Source of the DNA: Pseudomonas sp. NFACC02
Lineage (GTDB): Bacteria > Pseudomonadota > Gammaproteobacteria > Pseudomonadales > Pseudomonadaceae
NCBI RefSeq assembly: GCF_900110765.1
Contig: NZ_FOEO01000009.1
Coordinates: 1 to 64,000 of the forward strand
Direction of reading: 5' to 3'
DNA: 64,000 nucleotides
The notes beneath the pieces are model-generated. The model did not search any database. It saw only the letters and a program-made list of their open reading frames with translations, and was not told the origin of the DNA. Of this stretch, positions 52,866 through 62,655 are shown one piece after another (positions within the stretch are counted from its first letter, which is position 1; each line of letters starts with the position of its first letter). The position numbers and the translations under genes were made by a program.

Positions 52866-55004
52866 ATGCTCGACGCCCTCTCCATCCGCTTGAAAATCAT
52901 CCTGCTGTCCGGCTTGTGCCTTCTGGGCGTGATCGGCCTGATCGTCAGCCTGAACCTCTATCAGGGCAACCAGAACAACCGGCTGATCAGTTCCTCCAGC
53001 AACAAGATGCTGACCGAGAGTGGCCAGGCCCTGCTGCTGGCCAAGGCCGCCGAGCAGACGGACAACCTGCAGCGGATCTTCGGCAACAGCCTGCTGCTCA
53101 TTAACGCGCTGTCCGACCAGGCGAACCATTTGCGTAACATGGCCGCCCAGCGCGGGTGGCCGGCCGCGACGTTGCGTGAGGAACTGAACCAGAGTCTCAA
53201 GACGACCTTCGAGCGCAATCCGCAGATACTCGGGCTGTGGCTGGTTTTCGAGCCGAATGCGCTGGCCGGTCAAGACAGCGTATTCGCCAACGACGCCGCG
53301 CGCGCCTCCAACGAAACCGGCCGCTTTGCCAGTGCGTGGAACCGGGGTGCCGGCGAGTCGGTGAACATCCTGATTCCCGAAAGCGATTTGCAGAAGACCG
53401 AGCTCAGCATCAGCGGCACCCCCTACAACAGTTGGTACACCTGCCCGCGAGACACCCGGCGCACCTGCCTGATGGCGCCCTACGCCGACACCCAGGCCGG
53501 GCAGGTACAACTGATGACCACGCTGTCGATACCGTTGATTGTCGATGGCAAGGTGATCGGCGCCCTGGGCGTGGACCTCGCACTCGGCGCCCTGCAAGCG
53601 GCCGCAAGCGATGCCCAGCGCGCGCTGTTCAATGGCTCGGGAAGCATGCTGATCGTGTCCGACAGCGGCGTACTGGCGGCCTCCAGCAAGGATGCCGGCC
53701 AAATCGCCAAACCGCTCAGCGCCGCATTGGGCGAGGACGGCAAGGCGATACTCGCAGCGTTGACACAAAACAAACCGCTCGTGCTGGCCCGGAATGATTT
53801 GATCCGCGCGGTCTACCCCGTCGCGCCAATCCCCGACGCGCCGGCCTGGGGGGTCGTCATTGATTTGCCCAAGCACGTATTACTGGCCGACTCGGTCGCG
53901 CTTCAGACCTTGCTGGATCAGACCCAGACCCGCGACACGCTCAAGTCATTACTGGTGGCCATCGGTGCCGGGCTGCTGGGCCTGCTGCTCATGTGGTTCA
54001 CAGCCTCCGGCGTGACGCGCCCGATCAACAGTGTCGCGCAGATGCTCAAGGCGATTGCCAGCGGCGACGGTGACCTGACCCAACGCCTGGACTACCGCAA
54101 GAAAGATGAACTGGGCGAACTGGTGAACGGGTTCAACCGTTTCCTCGACAAACTGCAGCCGACCGTGGCGCAGATCAAGCAAAGCATTACCGATGCGCGT
54201 GGCACCGCCGACCAGTCTTCGGAAATTGCGCGGCTGACCAGTGAAGGGATGCAGGTGCAGTTCCGCGAGATCGATCAACTGGCGACCGCGTCCAACGAAA
54301 TGAGCGCCACCGCCCATGAAGTCGCCCACAGCGCCTCGAGTGCCGCGCAGGCAGCGCGCGGTGCCGACCAGGCGTCCAGGGAGGGCATCACCCTCATCGA
54401 GCGTAGCACCCAGGACATCCATGCGCTGGCCCGCGAGGTCAGCAAGGCCGTGACGGAAGTCGAAGCCCTGGCGGTCAACAGCGAGCAGATCGGTTCGGTG
54501 CTGGAAGTGATCCGCAGCATTGCCGAGCAAACCAACCTGCTGGCACTCAACGCCGCGATCGAAGCGGCGCGCGCCGGGGAAAGCGGCCGAGGTTTTGCGG
54601 TGGTGGCTGATGAGGTACGCAATCTGGCCAAGCGCACCCAGGACTCCGTCGAGGAAATCCGCATCGTCATCGAACGCATCCAGACCGGCACGCGGGGCGT
54701 GGTGGCGACCATGCATTCCAGCCAGACGCTCGCCCAGGACAACGCCGGGCAGATCCATCAGGCCGTGCAGGCCCTTGGCAAGATCAGTGACGCGGTAACG
54801 GTGATCAGCGACATGAACCTGCAGATTGCAAGTGCGGCGGAGGAGCAAAGTGCGGTGGCCGAAGAGGTCAATCGCAACGTCTCGACCATCCGGGGTGTGA
54901 CCGAAACCCTGACTGAACAGGCCGCCGAGTCGGCGCAGATCAGCAGTCAGCTCAACGCACGGGCCAATCAACAGATGAAGCTGATGGACCAGTTCCGCGT
55001 ATGA
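52866..55004 (+). CDS. Methyl-accepting chemotaxis protein with dCache-like sensor
   Basis: 712 residues from the ATG at 52866; a start at 52827 adds 13 residues without a ribosome site. TM1 at ~8-30, a ~330-residue periplasmic sensor of dCache type (PSVNxx-like strands, FGVxxx, VIGALGVDLALG), TM2 at ~360-380, HAMP, then the MCP domain with the EQTNLLALNAAIEAARAGE hairpin tip near residue 550-570. It would steer swimming towards or from a compound. Position amid catabolic genes suggests the ligand is one of their substrates. Its 3' end overlaps the convergent AraC gene by 53 bases. Confidence 0.88.
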   Translation: MLDALSIRLKIILLSGLCLLGVIGLIVSLNLYQGNQNNRLISSSSNKMLTESGQALLLAKAAEQTDNLQRIFGNSLLLINALSDQANHLRNMAAQRGWPAATLREELNQSLKTTFERNPQILGLWLVFEPNALAGQDSVFANDAARASNETGRFASAWNRGAGESVNILIPESDLQKTELSISGTPYNSWYTCPRDTRRTCLMAPYADTQAGQVQLMTTLSIPLIVDGKVIGALGVDLALGALQAAASDAQRALFNGSGSMLIVSDSGVLAASSKDAGQIAKPLSAALGEDGKAILAALTQNKPLVLARNDLIRAVYPVAPIPDAPAWGVVIDLPKHVLLADSVALQTLLDQTQTRDTLKSLLVAIGAGLLGLLLMWFTASGVTRPINSVAQMLKAIASGDGDLTQRLDYRKKDELGELVNGFNRFLDKLQPTVAQIKQSITDARGTADQSSEIARLTSEGMQVQFREIDQLATASNEMSATAHEVAHSASSAAQAARGADQASREGITLIERSTQDIHALAREVSKAVTEVEALAVNSEQIGSVLEVIRSIAEQTNLLALNAAIEAARAGESGRGFAVVADEVRNLAKRTQDSVEEIRIVIERIQTGTRGVVATMHSSQTLAQDNAGQIHQAVQALGKISDAVTVISDMNLQIASAAEEQSAVAEEVNRNVSTIRGVTETLTEQAAESAQISSQLNARANQQMKLMDQFRV

Positions 55005-55968
55005 CCTGCGGCGGCAGGGCGGCGCGTGATGTCTGGGAGGGTAATTCGGCGAACAGCGCCTGGTACTCCGCCGCGAAATGGCTGAGATGGAAGAAGCCCC
55101 ACTGGGCCGCGGCATCGCCAATCGAGAGATGCGCGGCCTGGGTGGACATCAAGGTGCGGCGTACGCCATTGAGCCGGACACAGCGCAGGTAGTTCAGCGG
55201 CGTGGTCTCGGCCACGGCGCGAAAGCTGTTCTGCACGGTGCGCCGGCTGACCTGGAGGCGTTCGCACAGTTCGAACACACTGGGCACGTCGAACTGCCCG
55301 GTGGTCGCCATGCGGTGGCATTTCTCGACGATAAAACTGCGCGTGGAACTGCTGGTGCGCTGCTGCTTGTCGCAGGCCGGATCGGTCATGAGCTGCACCA
55401 ACTCACCGAGCATGGCCTGCTCCAGCGCCTCGTCGTGCTGCCGAGCCTGCACGCTGTCGTGAGTATCGCTGGCCATCGCATGGGCGAACACCGCGAGCAA
55501 GCGCCGACGGGCATCGGCGAAACGCTGGCTGGAAACCCTGATCACCGGCTGACGCAGCAGCAGGCTGACATCCTTCGCCGAGGCCGTTTGCGCCAGCGCC
55601 TGCTCGAACAATTCTCGCTCGAACGTGATGGACAGCAGTTGCATGCCCATCGGCATATGAAACATGAACTCCTCGCCACCGTGCAGGAAGAACAGGCTGC
55701 TGTCGTCCACCTCCCGCCCCTGCATCCGCATTGAACCGGGCACATTGATTGGCACCGCGAAGCACATCTTGCCGCGCGGCGCGACGCCGTGCTGCACGAC
55801 ACGCTGGTTGATCTGCTCAAGGAAAACATGGCAACCGCCGGTGAGCAGCTGCACCAGCGAACTCTCGGTCGAGCCGGCGGTTAACTGGCTGTAGTCCTGG
55901 TTCCACTGCTGCACGTTGGCCGCATGAACGTGTACATCCTTAAAATGACCGACACTGTTATTTCTCAT
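54952..55968 (-). CDS. AraC-family regulator, EutR-like subtype
   Basis: 338 residues. C-terminal HTHs: FELCERLQVSRRTVQNSFRAVAE and LSIGDAAAQWGFFHLSHFAAEYQALF. It is a relative of the protein at 35500-36450; the N-terminal half (RVVQHGVAPRGKMCFAV) matches the same layout. The last residues overlap the chemoreceptor gene in antisense. Divergent from the aminotransferase-ALDH pair across 209 bases, so probably its regulator. Confidence 0.83.
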   Translation of the reverse strand: MRNNSVGHFKDVHVHAANVQQWNQDYSQLTAGSTESSLVQLLTGGCHVFLEQINQRVVQHGVAPRGKMCFAVPINVPGSMRMQGREVDDSSLFFLHGGEEFMFHMPMGMQLLSITFERELFEQALAQTASAKDVSLLLRQPVIRVSSQRFADARRRLLAVFAHAMASDTHDSVQARQHDEALEQAMLGELVQLMTDPACDKQQRTSSSTRSFIVEKCHRMATTGQFDVPSVFELCERLQVSRRTVQNSFRAVAETTPLNYLRCVRLNGVRRTLMSTQAAHLSIGDAAAQWGFFHLSHFAAEYQALFAELPSQTSRAALPPQVIRGTGPSASSVDWPVR

Positions 55969-56033
55969 AATGAGCGATATCCTCCGGTATTTTTTTATTT
56001 TAAGGCCGCTTTATTAGCCAATATTCTCACATA

Positions 56034-56055
56034 ACGAAATTAATGCAAATTTCGT
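56034..56055. promoter_or_regulatory. Inverted repeat between AraC and aminotransferase genes
   Basis: ACGAAATT (56034-56041) and AATTTCGT (56048-56055) form a perfect 8-bp inverted repeat with a 6-base spacer, about 120 bases before the aminotransferase start. Candidate operator or AraC contact site in the AT-rich divergent region. Confidence 0.45.
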
Positions 56056-56177
56056 GACAGTCTTTGAACATGCACACTCACCTGGGTCGGCGCACCCATG
56101 TGCCGATTCGGGCTACCGATCTGACCCACGTCACGCAGATGATCAGGCCACATCAATCAACATCGCAGAGATCCGTC

Positions 56178-57554
56178 ATGAGTGAAGCCAAGCTTGCAGC
56201 CCTGCATTTCGCCGATGCACCGCACATCGTCTCCAGCACGCTCCCCGGCCCCAAAACACGCGAGGCCCTGGCGCTTTCGGCGCGTACCGAGTCGATGGCG
56301 CGCGGCGGCGGACGCATGCCGATCGCCATGGACAGAGCCTTCGGCGCAACCTTCAAGGACCCCGACGGCAACACCTACATCGACCTGTCCGCCGGCGTCG
56401 GTGTCAGCAGCGTAGGCCGCTGCCACCCCAAAGTGGTGCAGGCGATTCGCGAACAGTCCGAAGTGCTGATGCACGCCCTGGAAATCAACAGCACCCGGCG
56501 CACCGAACTGGCCGCCAAGCTGTCCGACATCGCGCCCGAGGGATTGCGTGGCGACTGCATCACCTTCTTCACGCAAAGCGGCAGTGATGCACTGGAAGCC
56601 GCGATCAAGTTCGCCAAGCGCATCACCGGGCGGCACCAGATCATCGCCTTCCACGGCGGCTACCACGGTGTGTGGAACGCTTCGGGTTCGCTGACCACCG
56701 GCACGGCCTACCGCAAGGGTTTTGGCGCGCAGATGGGTGGCGTGATTCACGCCCCCTACCCTTACGCCTACCGCTTCCCCTTCGACACCGCCCACAAAAG
56801 CGCCGAGCAGATCGCCGGTGAGTACGTCGACTACCTGTTGAACACCCCGTACACCGCTGCCGATGACGTGGCTGCCGTGATCGTGGAACCGGTACAGGGC
56901 GAAGGCGGCTATGTGCCGCCGTCGCCGGAATTCCTGCAATTGCTGCGCCAGGCCTGCGACCGCAGCGGCACATTGCTGATCGTCGATGAAGTGCAGTCCG
57001 GCGCCGGTCGCACCGGCAAGATGTGGGCGGTCGAACACTCCGGCGTGAAGCCCGACATGCTCACCTTCGGCAAAGGCATCGGCAGCGACCTGCCCATGGC
57101 TGGCCTGATCATGCGCTCGGACCTGGCGGCGCAGATCCCCGACGGCTCCATGCCCAACACCTTCGCCGCCAACTCGTTGTCGGCTGCCGTCGCACTGACC
57201 AACATCAGCATCCTCCAGGACCCTGAACTCGACCTGCTCAACCGTGCCCACACCCTGGGGCTGGAAGCACAGGCGAAGATTCGCGGCTTCAACAACCCGC
57301 TGGTCGGCGAGGTGCGCGGGCGCGGCCTGATGATCGGTATCGAACTGGTCGAAGACCCGCTCACCAAGGCGCCCCTGGCGGGCGACAAGATCGGCCGACT
57401 GATGGGCTATCTGCTCAACCACGGCGTGCTGATGATTCCCTGTGGCCGCTACAGCAACGTGATGCGCGTCATGCCCTCACTGACGATCTCGCGCGAGCTG
57501 TTCTTCAAGGCACTGGACATCTTTGGCGACGCCCTGGCTTCGCTCAAAGCATGA
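56178..57554 (+). CDS. Class III pyridoxal-phosphate aminotransferase
   Basis: 458 residues from the ATG at 56178. PLP marks: D270 in LLIVDEVQSGAGRTG and Schiff-base K299 in LTFGKGIGSD, with HGGYHGVW earlier. Class III (omega) enzymes move amino groups from omega-amino acids, amines or diamines to a keto acid, yielding an aldehyde. An ALDH gene follows 27 bases downstream, so the pair may convert an amine to an acid. Amine identity unknown. Confidence 0.87.
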   Translation: MSEAKLAALHFADAPHIVSSTLPGPKTREALALSARTESMARGGGRMPIAMDRAFGATFKDPDGNTYIDLSAGVGVSSVGRCHPKVVQAIREQSEVLMHALEINSTRRTELAAKLSDIAPEGLRGDCITFFTQSGSDALEAAIKFAKRITGRHQIIAFHGGYHGVWNASGSLTTGTAYRKGFGAQMGGVIHAPYPYAYRFPFDTAHKSAEQIAGEYVDYLLNTPYTAADDVAAVIVEPVQGEGGYVPPSPEFLQLLRQACDRSGTLLIVDEVQSGAGRTGKMWAVEHSGVKPDMLTFGKGIGSDLPMAGLIMRSDLAAQIPDGSMPNTFAANSLSAAVALTNISILQDPELDLLNRAHTLGLEAQAKIRGFNNPLVGEVRGRGLMIGIELVEDPLTKAPLAGDKIGRLMGYLLNHGVLMIPCGRYSNVMRVMPSLTISRELFFKALDIFGDALASLKA

Positions 57555-57581
57555 TCTTGCCCATTACTGGAGGACCGCAAA

Positions 57582-59036
57582 ATGACTGAGCACTTGAATC
57601 TTTTCATCGAAGGTGCGTCCTGCGAAGCCTTCGACCGTCGTCGTATAGACCTGGTCAACCCCGTGACTGAACAGGTCTACGGCAGCTCCGCGCGGGGCAC
57701 TCGCGAGGACGTGGACCGTGCCGTGGCAGCTGCACGCCGGCAACTTGAAGGCGGCGACTGGAGCCAGCTCGACGGCGCCGGACGGGGCCGACTGCTGTCG
57801 AAGCTGGCCGACCTGGTCGAACGCGACAGCGAACTGCTGGCCGATATGGATGCCGACGCCATCGGACGCTCGCCGATCGAACCGCGTCGAATGGACCTGC
57901 CCAATGTGCTGGCCAACCTGCGCGCCGCCGCCGGCTGGGCCAACCAGCTCGAAGGTCGGACCATTCCGAGCGGCGGTTACTTCGGTACCCGAACCCTGTC
58001 GTATACGGTGCGCGAGCCCGTGGGCGTGGTCGGTGCCATCGTGCCCTGGAACTCGCCGCTGATGATCACCGTGTGGAAGCTCGCCGCCCTGCTGGCCGCA
58101 GGCTGTACCGTGGTGGTCAAGCCTTCTGAAGAAACCCCGCAATCGGCCCTGCACCTGGCGCGGCTGGCCCAGGAGGCCGGCTTCCCGGACGGTGTGATCA
58201 ACGTGGTCACCGGCTACGGCAATGAAGTGGGTCGCGCCCTGTGCGAACACCCGGACATTGCCAAGATCAGCTTCACCGGCAGCCCCGAGGCAGGCCGCGA
58301 GATCCAGCGCACCGCCGGTGTGTTGTTCAAGCGTGTGGCCCTGGAACTGGGCGGCAAGAGCCCGCAGATTGTGTTCGACGATGCTTCTTTCGAGGACGCC
58401 CTGCGCGGCTGTACGCTCGGACTGTTCGCCAACCAGGGCCAGGTGTGTGCGGCCGGTTCGCGAATCCTGGTGCAACGCAGCCTCGCCGAACGGTTCGGCG
58501 CCGCGCTGGCCGAGGCGGCACAGGCGGTGAGCGTGGGCAATCCTCGCGAGCCCGGCGTACAGATGGGCCCGGTGGCCAAGAAGGCGCAATTCGATCGCGT
58601 CAACCGCTACATCCAGCTGGGCATCGACCAGGGCGCCACCCTGTTGGCCGGCGGCGTCTCGGCGCCCAAGCAGGGCTGGTTCGTGCGTCCGACGATCTTC
58701 GCCAACGCCCGCAACGACATGGAAATCGCCCGGGACGAGATCTTCGGTCCCGTCGGCACGCTGATCACGTTCGACAGCGAAGAAGAAGCGATTGCCCTGG
58801 CCAACGACAGCAGCTACGGCCTGGCGGCCACGGTCTGGACCCGCGACCTGGTCAGGGCGCACCGTGTCGCGGCGGCGGTGAAAGCCGGCGCCGTGGGTAT
58901 CAACTGCTGGAGCCCGTTGGACGCCAACCTGCCGTGGGGTGGCGTCAAGACCAGCGGGATCGGGCGTGAAGGTGGGTTCAGTGGCGCACTGGCCTACACC
59001 GAGGAGAAAGTCATCACCGTGCTGCTGCCGGTCTGA
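57582..59036 (+). CDS. Aldehyde dehydrogenase paired with the aminotransferase
   Basis: 484 residues. E255 (VALELGGKSPQ) and C289 (NQGQVCAAGSR) are present. TGGAGGACCGCAAA precedes the ATG. It follows the class III aminotransferase, as in amine-to-acid routes for amino-aldehydes. It is the fourth ALDH in the window and not closely similar to the one at 25302. Confidence 0.87.
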   Translation: MTEHLNLFIEGASCEAFDRRRIDLVNPVTEQVYGSSARGTREDVDRAVAAARRQLEGGDWSQLDGAGRGRLLSKLADLVERDSELLADMDADAIGRSPIEPRRMDLPNVLANLRAAAGWANQLEGRTIPSGGYFGTRTLSYTVREPVGVVGAIVPWNSPLMITVWKLAALLAAGCTVVVKPSEETPQSALHLARLAQEAGFPDGVINVVTGYGNEVGRALCEHPDIAKISFTGSPEAGREIQRTAGVLFKRVALELGGKSPQIVFDDASFEDALRGCTLGLFANQGQVCAAGSRILVQRSLAERFGAALAEAAQAVSVGNPREPGVQMGPVAKKAQFDRVNRYIQLGIDQGATLLAGGVSAPKQGWFVRPTIFANARNDMEIARDEIFGPVGTLITFDSEEEAIALANDSSYGLAATVWTRDLVRAHRVAAAVKAGAVGINCWSPLDANLPWGGVKTSGIGREGGFSGALAYTEEKVITVLLPV

Positions 59037-59118
59037 GCACAGCCCCTGTCCTGACGGCGCCATCCTCCAGCGTGGAGGGTGGCCATTGATCCGTGCATCG
59101 CTTCGTGGAGAGCCTGAT

Positions 59119-59682
59119 ATGAACCCAATAGATCAACCGACAATCGATCGGTACCCGACCTCCCTGCGCGTGTTGCACTGGGTGCGTGCCGTGCTCGTCC
59201 TGGGCCTGCTGTGGGTCGGCTGGCACATGACCGGAATGAATGATGAAGTGGCGAGCAAATACGAACTCTATTACCCGTGGCACAAGTCCTTCGGGATACT
59301 GACGTTCCTGGTGGTCCTGACTCAGCTTGCCGTGCGCTTTCGTACCCCCAGGCTGCCGCAGCCGCTGGAAACCCTGGCGGGGTATGAAAGGTTCCTGTCA
59401 CGCCTGACGCAGCGCGTCATGTATGTGCTGCTGGTGATCGTGCCATTGATGGGCTACTCCATGTCGAGCACCTACACCATGAGCGACGGGGTGTTCTTTT
59501 TTGGGGTTAACCTGCCCGAGCTGTTGCCAAAGAATGACGACTGGTTCGCCGTGTTCCAATGGCTGCACAAAGTCCTCGCCTATAGCTTGCTGGTCCTGAT
59601 CGTGCTGCATGTGGCGGGCGCCCTCAAGCATCGCTTCTACGACCGCGACCCGCGTAACGATGTGTTGCGCCGCATGCTCTGA
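59119..59682 (+). CDS. Cytochrome b561 family protein
   Basis: 187 residues from the ATG at 59119. Four TM segments with haem-ligand candidates H20 (LRVLHW), H36 (GWHMTG), H55 (PWHKSFG) and two more in LHKVLAY and LHVAGAL. Bacterial b561 moves electrons between quinone and a periplasmic partner or superoxide. It may serve as respiratory acceptor for the ALDH/aminotransferase route or be unrelated. The last coding gene before the right direct repeat. Confidence 0.82.
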   Translation: MNPIDQPTIDRYPTSLRVLHWVRAVLVLGLLWVGWHMTGMNDEVASKYELYYPWHKSFGILTFLVVLTQLAVRFRTPRLPQPLETLAGYERFLSRLTQRVMYVLLVIVPLMGYSMSSTYTMSDGVFFFGVNLPELLPKNDDWFAVFQWLHKVLAYSLLVLIVLHVAGALKHRFYDRDPRNDVLRRML

Positions 59683-59690
59683 ATGGATGA

Positions 59691-59715
59691 GGCGTTGACG
59701 CAAAACGTCAACGCC
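59691..59715 (+). terminator. Hairpin after the cytochrome b561 gene
   Basis: GGCGTTGACG and CGTCAACGCC, perfect 10-bp stem with a CAAAA loop, 9 bases past the stop codon. No T-run follows. Between it and 60016 no gene is visible, only the direct repeat and a terminator. Confidence 0.5.
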
Positions 59716-59897
59716 TGCCAAGACCCGCCACAACCCTCAATGACGACTCAGCACGTCATCCAGACAATGAACTGCATACATGCGTTGGTCGACGCACCGC
59801 CACTCGGCACGACGAGTGATCGGGGATCGATATGGTTGGCCACCAGCGCACGTGCAGCCTCTCTCCGGTGACGAGCTTCCTTGAGAATCACGTCGGA

Positions 59898-59963
59898 ATA
59901 AACGCAGAACGCGTGGCGATACGGCGGCTGTACACTTTTTCGCAGGCACAAAAAAAGCGACCT
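59898..59963 (+). repeat. Right copy of the ~60-bp direct repeat
   Basis: Begins ATAAACGCAGAACGCGT and ends CGCAGGCAC followed by an A-tract and GCGACCT; matches 4225-4285. It reaches the 5' arm of the terminator beside the tRNA-Asp genes. Its position next to tRNA genes resembles the end of an inserted element. Confidence 0.6.
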
Positions 59964-59973
59964 AAGGTCGCTT
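59955..59973 (-). terminator. Terminator of the tRNA operon
   Basis: AAGCGACC (59955-59962) pairs with GGTCGCTT (59966-59973). On the minus strand an A/T-rich run (TTTTTTTGTG) follows, which fits the end of the tRNA-Val/Asp/Asp transcript. It can also work on the plus strand (TTTCTTTG). Confidence 0.7.
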
Positions 59974-60015
59974 TCTTTGTCGCTTCAAGGCGTTCAAGGG
60001 CCTTGAAACTGTGTA

Positions 60016-60092
60016 TGGCGCAGCGGACGGGACTCGAACCCGCGACCCCCGGCGTGACAGGCCGGTATTCTAACCGACTGAACTACCGCTGC
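60016..60092 (-). tRNA. tRNA-Asp (GTC), copy 1
   Basis: 77 nt including CCA. Minus strand begins GCAGCGGTAGTTCAGTCGG; anticodon GTC in CTGTCAC; T-loop GGGTTCGAGTCCC. Acceptor stem GCAGCGG pairs with CCGCTGC. Identical to the next copy. Confidence 0.95.
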
Positions 60093-60219
60093 GTGTCGCA
60101 CAGACTTGCATCTGTTTAACTCTGTTGAAACTGGCTTAAGTAAGCCTGCTTCGTATAACACTGATTGATTGCATTAGCTTTCAATCTCAAACCTGACTCA
60201 AGGTCAGATCTGGAAAATA

Positions 60220-60296
60220 TGGCGCAGCGGACGGGACTCGAACCCGCGACCCCCGGCGTGACAGGCCGGTATTCTAACCGACTGAACTACCGCTGC
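60220..60296 (-). tRNA. tRNA-Asp (GTC), copy 2
   Basis: Same sequence as 60016-60092, 127 bases apart, with CCA encoded. Part of the tRNA-Val, tRNA-Asp, tRNA-Asp series on the minus strand. Confidence 0.95.
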
Positions 60297-60384
60297 GCAG
60301 TGGTGGACTTGCGTCCTGCTGAATCTCAGTAACCTTCAGCGTGTCTTTCAAACGTCGTAGCGTTAGCTACTCAGTGCTCAACGA

Positions 60385-60460
60385 TGGTGGGTGATGACGG
60401 GATCGAACCGCCGACATTCTGCTTGTAAGGCAGACGCTCTCCCGGCTGAGCTAATCACCC
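60385..60460 (-). tRNA. tRNA-Val (TAC)
   Basis: 76 nt. Minus strand begins GGGTGATTAGCTCAGCCGG; anticodon TAC in CTTACAAG; T-loop GGTTCGATCCC; CCA encoded. Acceptor stem GGGTGAT pairs with ATCACCC. First tRNA of the series. Confidence 0.95.
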
Positions 60461-60580
60461 TTTGCTTCGCTGAGGCCGCGAAATTTACGCAGGTACCGAA
60501 CCTAAGTCAATAGCCTGCTTGAAGTTTTTTTTCAAAGAGCCGTTTTTCGCTAAAAGCTTCAGGCGGTGAGCCAGGAACGA

Positions 60581-60605
60581 AAAAGCGAGCACAAGGCTCG
60601 CTTTT
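60581..60605 (-). terminator. Terminator downstream of the SDR-metZ-purF run
   Basis: AAAAGCGAGC (60581-60590) and GCTCGCTTTT (60596-60605) form a 10-bp stem with A/T ends in both strands, 41 bases past the SDR stop codon. Confidence 0.75.
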
Positions 60606-60646
60606 GATTTCACTTGCAACTCAACGCTTGAAACTTACCGCTGCGC

Positions 60647-61426
60647 CTAATCCACATAAATCATTTTCTTGCTCATGCCGCCATCGACCACGAACTCCTG
60701 CCCGGTGACGAACCCTGCGTTCTTCGACAACAGCCAGGCGACGGTCGCCGCAACATCCTCCACCGTCCCTACCCTGCCCGCCGGATGCTGGGCGTGATCG
60801 GCCTCGGACAAGGGTTGCGCACGGCGCTGCGAAGGATCACGGGCATCGATCCAGCCCGGACTGACAGCATTGACCCGCACCTGAGGCGCCAGACTCATTG
60901 CCAGCGCGTGCGTGAGGGCCAAAAGCCCGCCCTTGCTCGCCGCGTAAGCCTCGGTGTCAGGCTCGGACTGCCGCGCACGTGTCGAGCTCAGGTTGACGAT
61001 GCTGCCACCATGCGCCCGCAGATAAGGCGCGCAGTGTTTGGCCAGGAGCATGGGGCCCGTCAGATTGACGGCCAGCACACGGTTCCAGTGCGCCAGATCC
61101 AGGCTTTCCAGAACCGTATTGCGAGGATCGGCCACCGCTGCGTTGCACACCAGCGCGTCCAGACGACCGAACATGCCCAGCACTTCGGCCACACCTGCGG
61201 CCACCTGCTCTTCGCTGGAAACGTCCATGGCAATGAAAGAGGCATTGTCGCCCAACACACCGGCGACAGCTTGCCCGCGCAGACGATCGACATCGGTCAA
61301 CACGACCTGCCAGCCTTCGGTAATCAGCCAGGCAGCGATGCCCAATCCGATACCGCGCGCAGCGCCCGTCACCAAGGCGACACGGCCATTGTGCATGCCG
61401 GCGGCTTCAACCACTAACTCACTCAC
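60647..61426 (-). CDS. Short-chain dehydrogenase/reductase
   Basis: 259 residues from a GTG at 61426 that overlaps the metZ stop by 4 bases; the ATG at 61396 is an alternative that starts just before [15 protein letters not shown] and YAASKGG are intact. Classical SDR. Substrate unknown. Conserved neighbour downstream of metZ in Pseudomonas as far as I recall, so a core gene. Confidence 0.82.
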   Translation of the reverse strand: MSELVVEAAGMHNGRVALVTGAARGIGLGIAAWLITEGWQVVLTDVDRLRGQAVAGVLGDNASFIAMDVSSEEQVAAGVAEVLGMFGRLDALVCNAAVADPRNTVLESLDLAHWNRVLAVNLTGPMLLAKHCAPYLRAHGGSIVNLSSTRARQSEPDTEAYAASKGGLLALTHALAMSLAPQVRVNAVSPGWIDARDPSQRRAQPLSEADHAQHPAGRVGTVEDVAATVAWLLSKNAGFVTGQEFVVDGGMSKKMIYVD

Positions 61427-62634
61427 AGCGCAGCCAGACCACGCGCCAGATCGGCCTTGAGGTCGGCAACGTCTTCCAGGCCCACGGCAACGCGAATCAG
61501 GCTGTCGCGAATCCCGGCCGCCTCACGCTCCTGCGGCGACAGACGACCGTGGGACGTGGTGCCTGGGTGAGTGATGGTGGTTTTGGTATCGCCCAGGTTG
61601 GCCGTGATCGAAATCAGACGGGTCGCATCGATGAAGCGCCAGGCGCCGTCTTTGCCGCCCTTGACTTCAAAACTGACGACCGCACCGAATGCTTTCTGCT
61701 GACGTTTGGCGAGGTCGTGCTGCGGGTGGCTTTCAAGGCCGGCGTAATGCACTTTTTCGATGCCGTCCTGCTGCTCCAGCCATTGCGCCACTTCCATTGC
61801 GCTCTTGCAGTGCGCACGCATACGGATGTTCAGGGTTTCGAGGCCCTTGAGGAACAGCCAGGCGTTGAACGGGCTCAGGCTTGGCCCGGCCGTACGCAGG
61901 AAGCCAACGACTTCTTTCATCTGCTCGCTACGCCCCACCACGACGCCACCCATGGCGCGACCCTGACCGTCGATGAACTTGGTCGCGGAGTGGACGACCA
62001 CATCCGCGCCCATGCGCAACGGTTGCTGCAGCGCCGGGGTGCAGAAGCAGTTGTCGACGACCAGCATCGCACCCTTGGCGTGAGCGATCTCGGCCAGCTT
62101 CGCGATGTCCACCAGTTCGGCCAGCGGGTTGGACGGCGACTCGACGAACAGCAACTTGGTGTTGGGTTTGATGGCCGCGTCCCAACCGGACAATTCGGCC
62201 AGCGGCACGTAATCGACCTGCACGCCGAAGCGCTTGAAGTACTTCTCGAACAGGCTGATGGTCGAACCAAAGACACTTTTGGACACCAGCACGTGATCGC
62301 CTGCGCTGCACAGGCTCATCACCGTGGCCAGGATCGCTGACATGCCCGTGGAGGTCGCGACTGCCTGCTCGCCGCCTTCCAGCGCGGCGATGCGCTCCTC
62401 GAAAGCGTGCACCGTCGGGTTGGTGTAGCGCGAATAGACGTTACCCGGCATGTCACCGGCGAACGTGGCGGCCGCATCGGCTGCCGTGCGGAACACGTAG
62501 CTCGACGTGAAGAACAATGGATCGCTGTGTTCGCTCTCCGGCGTACGGTGCTGACCAGCGCGAACCGCGAGGGTGTCGAAACCCACGCCTTCCAGATCGC
62601 TGTCCAGTCGACCGGCATCCCATTGCTGAGTCAT
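61423..62634 (-). CDS. metZ: O-succinylhomoserine sulfhydrylase
   Basis: 403 residues, Cys/Met metabolism PLP family. PLP lysine in [37 protein letters not shown] near the N-terminus and [13 protein letters not shown] at the end. It makes homocysteine from O-succinylhomoserine and sulfide. Encoded directly after purF (21-base gap), the Pseudomonas arrangement, and overlapping the SDR start. Confidence 0.93.
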   Translation of the reverse strand: MTQQWDAGRLDSDLEGVGFDTLAVRAGQHRTPESEHSDPLFFTSSYVFRTAADAAATFAGDMPGNVYSRYTNPTVHAFEERIAALEGGEQAVATSTGMSAILATVMSLCSAGDHVLVSKSVFGSTISLFEKYFKRFGVQVDYVPLAELSGWDAAIKPNTKLLFVESPSNPLAELVDIAKLAEIAHAKGAMLVVDNCFCTPALQQPLRMGADVVVHSATKFIDGQGRAMGGVVVGRSEQMKEVVGFLRTAGPSLSPFNAWLFLKGLETLNIRMRAHCKSAMEVAQWLEQQDGIEKVHYAGLESHPQHDLAKRQQKAFGAVVSFEVKGGKDGAWRFIDATRLISITANLGDTKTTITHPGTTSHGRLSPQEREAAGIRDSLIRVAVGLEDVADLKADLARGLAAL

Positions 62635-62655
62635 GCCGCCTACTCCTTGTCTGAA

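Noticed and set aside
57564..59063. 499-codon minus-strand open frame
   Set aside because: Exact shadow of the ALDH at 57582-59036.
60016..60460. tRNA genes as integration site with integrase
   Set aside because: No integrase or recombinase gene is seen; only the flanking repeat supports insertion, so no att site was called.
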